NCBI GenBank assembly: GCA_946221385.1
Contig: CAMIGX010000007.1
Location: 1-64,000 of the forward strand
Direction: 5' to 3'
DNA length: 64,000 bases
DNA from: an uncultured Propionimicrobium sp.
GTDB lineage: Bacteria > Actinomycetota > Actinomycetes > Propionibacteriales > Propionibacteriaceae
Shown here: positions 42,966-50,245 of the stretch, one piece after another
Numbering within the stretch: position 1 is the first letter of the stretch
How the letters are laid out: each line of letters starts with the position of its first letter
The notes under the pieces: generated by a model
What the model saw: the letters and a program-made list of their open reading frames with translations, nothing else
The model's database searches: none
What the model was told of the DNA's origin: nothing
Program-made: the position numbers and the translations under genes

Positions 42966-43727
42966 TTACTTGCCGTCACCCTTCCACAGCGACGTCCAAA
43001 GGTCACGGTTGAGCTGCGAGATGGATTCCAACGGAATGCCCTTGGGGCAGACCGCGGCGCACTCGCCGATGTTGGTGCAGTTACCAAAGCCTTCAGCGTC
43101 GTGCTGGCCAACCATCTTCTTGACGCGCAGATAACGCTCGGGCTGGCCTTGCGGCAGATTCGCCAGGTGCGTGACCTTCGCCGAAGTGAACAGCATCGCC
43201 GATGCATTCGGGCACGCCGCGACGCAAGCGCCACAGCCGATGCAGGTCGCGTTATCGAAAGCCCGGTCAGCCTGCATCTTCGGGGCCGGAGTCGAGTGTG
43301 CGTCCGGCGCCGAACCAGTGTTGACCGAAATGAAGCCGCCGGCCTGGATGATCCGGTCGAATGCAGTGCGATCGACTACCAGGTCCTTGATGACGGGGAA
43401 AGCTTCGGCCTTCCACGGCTCGATGGTGATGGTGTCACCATCACGGAACGACCGCATATGCAGCTGGCAGGTGGTCGTCCGCACCGGCGAGTCGCCTCGA
43501 CCGTGCGCGGTGCCATTGATGACCAGACCACACATGCCACAGATGCCTTCGCGGCAGTCAGAGTCAAACGCGACTGGCTCAATGCCTTGCACGGTCAGCT
43601 GCTCGTTCAGCAGGTCCAGCATTTCCAAGAAGCTCATGTCCTCGGAGACGCCATCCAGCTGATAGTCCTCCATGTGGCCCTTGGCCTCGTTACGGCGCTG
43701 GCGCCAAATCCTCAACGTCAGTTTCAT
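42966..43727 (-). CDS. sdhB: Succinate dehydrogenase/fumarate reductase iron-sulfur subunit
   Basis: SdhB carries electrons between flavoprotein and membrane quinone. The start is the ATG at 43727 that shares one base with the sdhA stop (TAATG), giving 253 residues. Cluster ligands are visible: [2Fe-2S] 'CREGICGMCGLVI' plus a later Cys, [4Fe-4S] 'CIGCGACVAACP', and [3Fe-4S] 'CTNIGECAAVCPKGI'. It belongs to the Bacillus/Corynebacterium-type complex. Confidence 0.95.
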   Translation of the reverse strand: MKLTLRIWRQRRNEAKGHMEDYQLDGVSEDMSFLEMLDLLNEQLTVQGIEPVAFDSDCREGICGMCGLVINGTAHGRGDSPVRTTTCQLHMRSFRDGDTITIEPWKAEAFPVIKDLVVDRTAFDRIIQAGGFISVNTGSAPDAHSTPAPKMQADRAFDNATCIGCGACVAACPNASAMLFTSAKVTHLANLPQGQPERYLRVKKMVGQHDAEGFGNCTNIGECAAVCPKGIPLESISQLNRDLWTSLWKGDGK

Positions 43728-45865
43728 TACTTGTAACTCCGTTGCTTCAGTTCGATGGCCTTGTATTCGAGCGGTTCGCGGTGCAGCACCGGCTTGTTGC
43801 CCTCGCCGGTCCATTCCCAAGCGCCGACGTAGAGGAATTCGTCATCGTGACGCAGCGCTTCGCCTTCCTCGGTCTGGTGTTCGACGCGGAAGTGACCACC
43901 GCAAGATTCGCGACGGTGCAGCGCGTCGATACACATCAGCTCACCGAGTTCCATGAAGTCCGCGACGCGGCCGGCACGCTCGAGGGTTTGGTTCAGATCC
44001 TCGTTGATGCCGGTGACGTTGACGTCCCGCCAGAATTCGTCACGCAGCTTGCGGATCATGCCGATGGCCTTGCGCAGACCCTCGTCACTGCGGGCCATGC
44101 CGCAGTATTCCCACATGATGTTGCCGAGTTCCTTGTGGAAGCTGTCGACGGTACGCGAGCCCTTGATGGACAGCAGCTTCTCGATGCGAGCGCGGGTCGA
44201 TTCGACGGCCTCGACGACTGCCGGATCATCCTCGGGCAGCTGTCCGTCGTGGTGCTGTGCCAGGTAGTCGTTGATGGTGTTTGGCAAGACGAAGTAGCCG
44301 TCAGCCAAGCCCTGCATCAACGCCGACGCGCCCAGCCGGTTAGCGCCGTGGTCAGAGAAGTTCGCCTCACCAGTGCAGTACAGACCCGGAATGGTGGTCT
44401 GCAGATCGTAGTCGACCCAGACGCCACCCATGGTGTAGTGGACGGCCGGATAGATGCGCATCGGAACCTCGTAGGGATCCTCAGCGGTGATCTGCTGGTA
44501 CATGTCGAATAGGTTGCCGTAGCGCGCGGCTACGCCGTCCTTGCCCAGGCGGTTGATCGCGTCGGAGAAGTCTAGGTAGACACCGCGCGACATATAGCGC
44601 TCGTTGCCGTTCTCGTCGAACTCCTTGACCTTCGGGCCTACACCGCGACCTTCGTCACACATGTTCTTGGCCTGCCGCGAGGCGATGTCACGGGGCACCA
44701 GGTTGCCGAAAGCCGGGTAAATCCGCTCCAGGTAGTAGTCGCGATCTTCTTCTGGAATGTCCCGCGGATCCTTCTCACAGTCCTCAGCGCGCTTAGGCAC
44801 CCAGATTCGTCCGTCGTTACGCAGCGACTCACTCATCAGCGTCAGCTTCGACTGCGTGTCGCCGTGCACCGGGATACAGGTCGGGTGGATCTGCGTGTAG
44901 CAGGGGTTGGCGAACAGCGCGCCCTTGCGGTGCGCACGCCAGCCGGCCGTCACATTGCAGCCCATCGCGTTGGTGGACAGGAAGAAGACGTTGCCGTAGC
45001 CACCGGTGGCGAGCACGACGGCGTCCGCGGTGAACGGCTTGATCTCGCCGGTGACCATGTCGCGGGCGACGATGCCGCGAGCAGCACCATCCTTGACGAT
45101 CAGCTCGAGCATCTCGTGACGGTCGTACATCTTGACGGTGCCAGCCGCGACCTGACGCTCCAACGCCTGGTAGGCGCCGATCAGCAGCTGCTGACCGGTC
45201 TGGCCGCGAGCGTAGAAGGTGCGCTGCACCTGCACACCACCGAACGAACGGGTGTCGAGCAGGCCTCCGTATTCACGAGCGAACGGCACGCCCTGAGCGA
45301 CACACTGGTCGATGATGTTCGCCGAAACCTCGGCCAAGCGATAGACGTTGGTTTCACGAGCACGGTAGTCGCCGCCCTTGACGGTGTCGTAGAACAGCCG
45401 GAAGGTCGAGTCGTTGTCGTTCTTGTAGTTCTTCGCTGCGTTGATACCACCCTGCGCGGCGATCGAGTGCGCGCGGCGAGGGCTGTCTTGGTAGCAGAAG
45501 TTCAAGACGTTGTAGCCGGCCTCGCCTAGCGATGCAGCGGCAGCGCCACCGGCCAAGCCGGTACCGACCACGATGACGGTGATCTTGCGGCGGTTAGCCG
45601 GGTTGACTAGCGCGGCACGGAATTGGCGATCTTTCCAGACTCGCTCGATCGGCAGGCTGGTGTCAGCGATCTGATCTTGGATGTCTTCACCGACAGTCCA
45701 GAACTCGTCGCCGCCGGGGCGCGTCATGGTCGCCGTCGATGAACCAGCCTGCGTGGCTGACGGAGTCTGGCCGAGCGCCTCGGTGCCAGCGGCAACACTT
45801 TCTTGGGCAGCAGTCTCGGGAGTTCCGGGGACGAATTCCCCGGTCAGCGGATGCTGTTCGGTCAT
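43727..45865 (-). CDS. sdhA: Succinate dehydrogenase/fumarate reductase flavoprotein
   Basis: The FAD-containing catalytic subunit, 712 residues. An N-terminal extension of about 90 residues rich in Ala/Thr/Gln precedes the FAD-binding 'VIVVGTGLAGGAAAASLGEAG'. The covalent-FAD histidine lies in 'RRAHSIAAQGGINAAKNY'. Active-site 'HPTCIP' and the C-terminal 'EESCGGHFR'-like region (here RRESCGGHFRVEH) are present. The length and organisation fit the cytochrome-b558 family used by Corynebacterium and propionibacteria, which can run in either direction. Confidence 0.95.
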   Translation of the reverse strand: MTEQHPLTGEFVPGTPETAAQESVAAGTEALGQTPSATQAGSSTATMTRPGGDEFWTVGEDIQDQIADTSLPIERVWKDRQFRAALVNPANRRKITVIVVGTGLAGGAAAASLGEAGYNVLNFCYQDSPRRAHSIAAQGGINAAKNYKNDNDSTFRLFYDTVKGGDYRARETNVYRLAEVSANIIDQCVAQGVPFAREYGGLLDTRSFGGVQVQRTFYARGQTGQQLLIGAYQALERQVAAGTVKMYDRHEMLELIVKDGAARGIVARDMVTGEIKPFTADAVVLATGGYGNVFFLSTNAMGCNVTAGWRAHRKGALFANPCYTQIHPTCIPVHGDTQSKLTLMSESLRNDGRIWVPKRAEDCEKDPRDIPEEDRDYYLERIYPAFGNLVPRDIASRQAKNMCDEGRGVGPKVKEFDENGNERYMSRGVYLDFSDAINRLGKDGVAARYGNLFDMYQQITAEDPYEVPMRIYPAVHYTMGGVWVDYDLQTTIPGLYCTGEANFSDHGANRLGASALMQGLADGYFVLPNTINDYLAQHHDGQLPEDDPAVVEAVESTRARIEKLLSIKGSRTVDSFHKELGNIMWEYCGMARSDEGLRKAIGMIRKLRDEFWRDVNVTGINEDLNQTLERAGRVADFMELGELMCIDALHRRESCGGHFRVEHQTEEGEALRHDDEFLYVGAWEWTGEGNKPVLHREPLEYKAIELKQRSYK

Positions 45866-46608
45866 AGCGTGATCACTCCAAACAGGATCAAGGTCGGGAC
45901 CAACATGAAGCCGATGAGCAGGGCGAAGGCAATGACGACGGCGCAGAACTTGATGACTGCATTGCTGTCTTTACCCACGCGGGCGCCAAGCGTCACGAAT
46001 GCGCTGAAGCAGCCGTGGTAGATGTGCGTGCAGATCAGCACCATCCACAGCAGGTACAGCGCCCATACCCACCAGTTCTCGAAGGCCAAGATGACGCGCG
46101 CGTGCGGCGCGATGTCGGTCATTCCTTCGGGATAGCTGACGCGGATCGCCTGCCAGGTGAACTGTGCGAGGTGTGCGATGCCACCGACGAGGATCAGCAC
46201 GCCCGACCAGATCATGGTGCGTGCCGCGAAGCTGCCCGCCAGATAGCGGCGCTTTACATACCGCGCGCGTCCCTCAGTCGCCTGCCGATCGCGCATCGTC
46301 AACCGGACTGCCGCCTCGATGTGAATCAAAGCGCACAGCAGCAAGACTGCGCGGAAGACATTCAAGAAGAACTTCTCCGGCAGAATCGGATACAAGAAGG
46401 TACGCAACGAGTGCGCATATGCGTCAAAGTGTTCTGCGCCGTGCGGGCCGATCAGCTTCATGTTGCCGAATGCGTGCATCAGCAAGAACAAGATGATGAA
46501 CAGTCCGGAAATGGACATCAAAATTTTGCGAAACACCGTGGAGCGGACGGCAGCTTGGTGCGGCGTCCTCGCCTTCACTGGCGTTTGCGTCGTTGTATTC
46601 GTCGCCAC
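45862..46608 (-). CDS. sdhC: Succinate dehydrogenase cytochrome b558 subunit
   Basis: This single membrane anchor (248 residues, about five helices) binds diheme and quinone in the three-subunit SdhCAB. 'SGLFIILFLLMHAFGNMKL' with a haem-ligand His, 'HIEAAVRLTM' and 'THIYHGCFSAFVTLG' supply further His residues. There is no separate sdhD. The start is GTG with no Shine-Dalgarno sequence; TAGACT lies six bases upstream. Its stop overlaps sdhA (ATGA). Confidence 0.92.
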   Translation of the reverse strand: MATNTTTQTPVKARTPHQAAVRSTVFRKILMSISGLFIILFLLMHAFGNMKLIGPHGAEHFDAYAHSLRTFLYPILPEKFFLNVFRAVLLLCALIHIEAAVRLTMRDRQATEGRARYVKRRYLAGSFAARTMIWSGVLILVGGIAHLAQFTWQAIRVSYPEGMTDIAPHARVILAFENWWVWALYLLWMVLICTHIYHGCFSAFVTLGARVGKDSNAVIKFCAVVIAFALLIGFMLVPTLILFGVITL

Positions 46609-46620
46609 ATGCCGAGTCTA
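46609..46620 (-). promoter_or_regulatory. sdhC -10 box, leaderless start
   Basis: TAGACT (46615-46620 on the minus strand) lies six bases before the sdhC GTG. The best -35 is weak (TCCATT). No Shine-Dalgarno sequence is present, so transcription probably starts at or next to the GTG. Confidence 0.45.
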
Positions 46621-46748
46621 GACCCGCAAGTAGCCGAATGGATGCTTAGGATGACCTATCCTGCAGCGCCAGAGCGCGCTTTTCTCGGCAAATTCGGGAC
46701 GACGTGTCGGCATCAGCGAGCACATTCTCACTGCCCGCCGAACGCAGC

Positions 46749-47597
46749 TCAGTTCAGCAGGTCAGGACGCCGGCTTTGGGTCAATTGACGGGATTGTTCC
46801 TGACGCCATTGCGCCACTTTGCCGTGATGGCCGCTCAATAAGACCGTTGGCACATCCAGCCCACGCCAGGTGGCCGGTTTGGTGTAGATGGGATATTCCA
46901 ATAGCCCCGCTGAGCTGGCTGAATGGGACTCTTCCAGCAGTGATTCGGGGTTGCCGATGACGTCGGGCACCAATCGCACGATCGCTTCGATCATCGCCAT
47001 CGCGGCGACCTCTCCTCCGTTCAGCACGAAATCACCGAGCGAATATTCGCGCACATCGAAGGGTCCGTCAGCCCAATCCAGTACGCGTCGGTCAATGCCC
47101 TCGTAGCGGCCGCAGGCGAATGCCAGCTGGGGTTCGCCGGCCAGCTCATCGGCGATTCGTTGGTTGAAGACCTCGCCAGCAGGGGTCGTGAAGATCAAAA
47201 TTGGTTTGCGCGTCGTCGATTGCGCGTTGAAATGCGACGCCGGATAAGGCGTCAGGTCGACGTCTAGATTCGATTGGGTGGTGTACGGACGGGAAACTGC
47301 CGTGGCACCGCCGATTGCCGTGTCGGCTAGAGCAATCGATGGCCGCGCGAGACGCTGATCGGCTGCCAGATCAACCAGCAACCAGTCCAGAGCTTCGCCC
47401 CACGGCTCGGCTTTCATGACCATGCCCGCTCCCCCACCGTACGGGGTGTCGTCGACGGTGCGATGCCGATCGTGGGTCCAATCACGCAAGTCGTGGGCGC
47501 GCAAGTCAATGATTCCGTCAGCGATGGCCTTACCCAGCAGACTCAACCGCAGCGGCTGCAAGTAGTCGGGGAAGATCGAGATGACGTCAATGCGCAT
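46749..47597 (-). CDS. trmD: tRNA (guanine-N1)-methyltransferase, with insertion
   Basis: TrmD makes m1G37 in tRNAs, preventing +1 frameshifting. The ATG at 47597 lies one base past the rimM stop; product 282 residues. The trefoil-knot SAM site is intact: 'TPYGGGAGMVM' (51-61), 'FACGRYEGIDRRV' and 'EYSLGDFVLNGGEVAAM'. Residues about 76-130 form a longer segment than usual, roughly 35-40 extra residues between the 'EPWGEALD' helix and 'KPILIFTTPAGEVFNQ'. A normal start and flanking motifs argue against a frameshift. Confidence 0.93.
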   Translation of the reverse strand: MRIDVISIFPDYLQPLRLSLLGKAIADGIIDLRAHDLRDWTHDRHRTVDDTPYGGGAGMVMKAEPWGEALDWLLVDLAADQRLARPSIALADTAIGGATAVSRPYTTQSNLDVDLTPYPASHFNAQSTTRKPILIFTTPAGEVFNQRIADELAGEPQLAFACGRYEGIDRRVLDWADGPFDVREYSLGDFVLNGGEVAAMAMIEAIVRLVPDVIGNPESLLEESHSASSAGLLEYPIYTKPATWRGLDVPTVLLSGHHGKVAQWRQEQSRQLTQSRRPDLLN

Positions 47598-47598
47598 G

Positions 47599-48117
47599 TC
47601 ATTGCCGTCCGGATTGAAAGACCTGCACACCAGCTTCACTCAAGGTGATTCGTCCGGCTGCGAGGTCGACGTCAGGCACTAGCGGTTCGACGAAGGGCAC
47701 CATCGCCTGGCCGTCCCCGTCAATGACCAGCAAGTCTTGGGCCGGGCCATGCACGACTTCGACGACCTCACCGAGCTCGGCACCTTGCCGATCATGCACC
47801 GTCAAACCGACCAACTGGCGGTCAAAGAACTCCTCGGCCGCGCTAGGCAATTCAGCTTCGTCAACATCGGTCACCAAGACCGCTCCGGTTAGCTGCTCAG
47901 CAGCGGTGCGATCATCGACGCCCTCCAGCGACAGGATCGTGCGACCGTTGACATTCTTCATCGATCTGACGACGAAGCTGCGCTGATCACCTTCAATCCG
48001 CAGCACCGCACCCTTTGCGAATCGCCGCCCGGGCTCGTCAGTGCGTACATCGACGCTGATATCGCCGCGAATGCCGTGCGCGCGGCCTAGCGTGCCGACG
48101 ATGACCTCGACGCTCAT
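47599..48117 (-). CDS. rimM: 16S rRNA processing/30S maturation factor RimM
   Basis: RimM helps assemble the 30S head around S19. The 172-residue protein has the N-terminal beta-barrel ('VGTLGRAHGIRGDISVDVRT') and C-terminal PRC-barrel ('FDRQLVGLTVHDRQGAELG', 'VPFVEPLVPDVDLAAGRI'). A strong GGGAGGAAGG precedes the ATG. It is separated from khpA by a perfect hairpin. Confidence 0.94.
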   Translation of the reverse strand: MSVEVIVGTLGRAHGIRGDISVDVRTDEPGRRFAKGAVLRIEGDQRSFVVRSMKNVNGRTILSLEGVDDRTAAEQLTGAVLVTDVDEAELPSAAEEFFDRQLVGLTVHDRQGAELGEVVEVVHGPAQDLLVIDGDGQAMVPFVEPLVPDVDLAAGRITLSEAGVQVFQSGRQ

Positions 48118-48140
48118 CTGCCTTCCTCCCGGTTAACGCA

Positions 48141-48167
48141 AAGTGCCCCGCCTAGGACGGGGCACTT
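48141..48167. terminator. Perfect hairpin between khpA and rimM
   Basis: AAGTGCCCCG (48141-48150) and CGGGGCACTT (48158-48167) form a 10-bp perfect stem. In the direction of the operon (minus) only TTT follows, so it is a weak terminator or an attenuator/RNA-stability element reducing rimM-trmD expression relative to rpsP-khpA. On the plus strand TTTT follows, but no plus-strand gene needs it. Confidence 0.6.
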
Positions 48168-48181
48168 TTATGCTTCTTTGT

Positions 48182-48433
48182 TCAGCGACGACGCGGTTTG
48201 CGGTCGACGTCAACAAAATCGATGCGGACATTCTCGCGCCCAGCCAACGCCTGAATCACAGTACGCAGCGCAGTCGCGGTGCGGCCTTGACGGCCGATGA
48301 CCTTGCCGACGTCCTCCGGGTTGACGCGCACCTCGAGCATCCGACCATTGCGGGTATCTTTATCGCGGACGCGAACGTCATCTGGATTAGTGACGATGCC
48401 CTGGACGAGGTGTTCCAGCGCTTCGGCGAGCAT
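48182..48433 (-). CDS. khpA: KH-domain RNA-binding protein KhpA
   Basis: A small 83-residue single KH-domain protein; the GXXG loop is GRQG in 'GKVIGRQGRTATALRTVI'. In Gram-positives KhpA pairs with KhpB/Jag to bind many RNAs. The ATG shares one base with the rpsP stop. It sits in the rpsP-khpA-rimM-trmD order typical of Gram-positives. Confidence 0.93.
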   Translation of the reverse strand: MLAEALEHLVQGIVTNPDDVRVRDKDTRNGRMLEVRVNPEDVGKVIGRQGRTATALRTVIQALAGRENVRIDFVDVDRKPRRR

Positions 48434-48960
48434 CAGGCTTCCTCGGCCGCAGCTTCAGCCTCGGCGGCAGGCTCTTCAGCAGCCTCAGCCGGCTCCTCAG
48501 CCTTCGCTTCTTCAGCTTCTGCAGCCGGCTCGGCGGCGTCCTCAGCTGAGGTCTCGCTGGCGTCGTCAGCCTCTTCGCCCTTCTTGGACTTGCTGGTGAT
48601 TGCCGCAGCAGTCGGCTCGTCATCAGCTTCGGCCAACGCAGCGTTGAACAGCTCCAGCTTGTCCTTCTTGGCCGGCTGCTCTTCGATGCCCTCAGGGCTC
48701 TTCTCGCCAGTGAACTTCTGCCAGTCACCGCTGCGCTTGAAGATCGCGACGACGGCCTCAGTCGGCTGGGCGCCAACACCGAGCCAGTACTGCGCGCGCT
48801 CGGAGTCGACGATGATTTCCGACGGATCCGACTTTGGGTGGTACTGGCCGATCTCCTCGATGGCCTGACCATCGCGCTTGGCGCGCGAGTCGATGACGAC
48901 GATGCGGTAGTGCGGCGTGCGGATCTTGCCCATCCGCCTCAAACGAATCTTGGTTGCCAC
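48433..48960 (-). CDS. rpsP: Ribosomal protein S16 with acidic C-terminal tail
   Basis: S16 stabilises the 30S body. The start is the GTG at 48960 with GGAGAG nine bases upstream, giving 175 residues beginning VATKIRLRRMGKIRTPHYRI. The S16 core ends near residue 115; a tail of about 60 residues is almost all Ala and Glu/Asp ('EEPAEAAEEPAAEAEAAAEE'). Actinobacterial S16 often has such tails, but the core family is about 80-100 residues. The upstream in-frame extension is not credible. Confidence 0.95.
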   Translation of the reverse strand: MATKIRLRRMGKIRTPHYRIVVIDSRAKRDGQAIEEIGQYHPKSDPSEIIVDSERAQYWLGVGAQPTEAVVAIFKRSGDWQKFTGEKSPEGIEEQPAKKDKLELFNAALAEADDEPTAAAITSKSKKGEEADDASETSAEDAAEPAAEAEEAKAEEPAEAAEEPAAEAEAAAEEA

Positions 48961-49131
48961 TTGGGTGGTCTCTCCTTGGAATAGCCAGGACATGCCTGGC
49001 GCATGCGGGTGCAAAGACCAAAGCGTGTGGGGACGCGATGAGCTTCGCGGGGTCCTGTGCGTTCGGGATGAGAGGGCCCCTGGGCACAGTTGCATCGTCC
49101 AGTCTGCCAGAAATAGCGGGCTAGACGCCAA

Positions 49132-50226
49132 TCAATGCACTGCAGCGCCGCGCAGCACGACGAGCTTAGGGCGCCGCAATGTTGACACGTCTTGACGCGG
49201 ATCGGCCTCCAAGACGATGAAGTCTGCCGAATCGCCGGTCGCCAGGCCCCCGGCCCCAAGCCACTGTCGGGCTCGCCAACTAGCCGCGCCCAACGCAAAC
49301 TCCGCTCCGCCCAACCGCGTCAGTGACTCGATTTCATCAGCTACGCGACCGTGTTCTACCACGCCGCCGGCATCGGTGCCGCAGTAGACCTGGACGCCAG
49401 CTTCTCGGGCTTTGCCGATGGTCTCCAGCCGACGAGCGTGCAGGGCCATCATGTGCGCCGAATAGATCGGAAACTTCGCCTCGCCCTGGGCGGCGTACTT
49501 AGGGAAGTTGTCGAGATTGATCAGGGTCGGCACCAGCGCAATGTTCTTGGTCGCCATCTGATCGATGAGCGCGCCGTCTAGACCGGTGCCGTGTTCGACA
49601 CAGTCCACACCCGCGTTGACCCAATCAGCCACAGCCTCTTCGCAGAAGGTATGGACTTGGACGCGAGCGCCCTTCTCGTGCACCGCAGCGATCGCGTCAT
49701 GCACTTGTTCTGGAGTCCAAAGCGGCGCGAGATCGCCGATTTCCCGGTCGATCCAGTCACCAACGATCTTGACCCACCCATCGCCGCGCTCAGCTTGCCG
49801 AGCGGCCTCAGCCGGCAGCTCCTCAGGCTCAATTTCGACCGCGAAGTTACGGATATAGCGCTTGGGACGTGCAATGTGTCGGCCACTACGAATGATCCGC
49901 GGCAGGTCGACGCGCTCGTCGATCCAGTGCGTGTCGACCGGCACGCCGGTATCACGGACGAGCAGCACGCCGGTATCTCGATCAGTGATCGCTTGCTGCT
50001 CAGTGGTTTGTTCGTCCACGCCGCCGTTTGCATCTAGGCCAATGTGGCAGTGCGCATCGACCAGACCCGGCATGACCCAGACGTCCTTAGCGAGGATCTC
50101 AGCTCCCGCGGGCTGGTCGTCGACGATCTTTCCATCGGCGATCCACAGCGTAGTGGGTTCAGCCGGCCGGGAACCGTCCAAGACGACGCCAGCGATGCCG
50201 TAGGCGTTAGGTAATGCTTGAGTCAT
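49132..50226 (-). CDS. Metal-dependent amidohydrolase
   Basis: A 364-residue amidohydrolase-superfamily enzyme; metal ligands appear in 'PGLVDAHCHIGLD', 'QVHTFCEEA', 'EHGTGLDG' and 'YCGTDAGG'. The start is the ATG at 50226 with AGGAGG nine bases upstream; a longer frame into ffh is spurious. It lies between ffh and rpsP, as a similar gene does in many Actinobacteria. The substrate (a cyclic amide or dipeptide-like compound) is unknown. Confidence 0.85.
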   Translation of the reverse strand: MTQALPNAYGIAGVVLDGSRPAEPTTLWIADGKIVDDQPAGAEILAKDVWVMPGLVDAHCHIGLDANGGVDEQTTEQQAITDRDTGVLLVRDTGVPVDTHWIDERVDLPRIIRSGRHIARPKRYIRNFAVEIEPEELPAEAARQAERGDGWVKIVGDWIDREIGDLAPLWTPEQVHDAIAAVHEKGARVQVHTFCEEAVADWVNAGVDCVEHGTGLDGALIDQMATKNIALVPTLINLDNFPKYAAQGEAKFPIYSAHMMALHARRLETIGKAREAGVQVYCGTDAGGVVEHGRVADEIESLTRLGGAEFALGAASWRARQWLGAGGLATGDSADFIVLEADPRQDVSTLRRPKLVVLRGAAVH

Positions 50227-50245
50227 TGGGGGCTTCCTCCTAGCT

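Noticed and set aside
48433..49131. A 232-residue S16 with an N-terminal extension
   Set aside because: The extension is out of character and contains no family sequence; the GTG at 48960 with GGAGAG upstream gives the conserved start.
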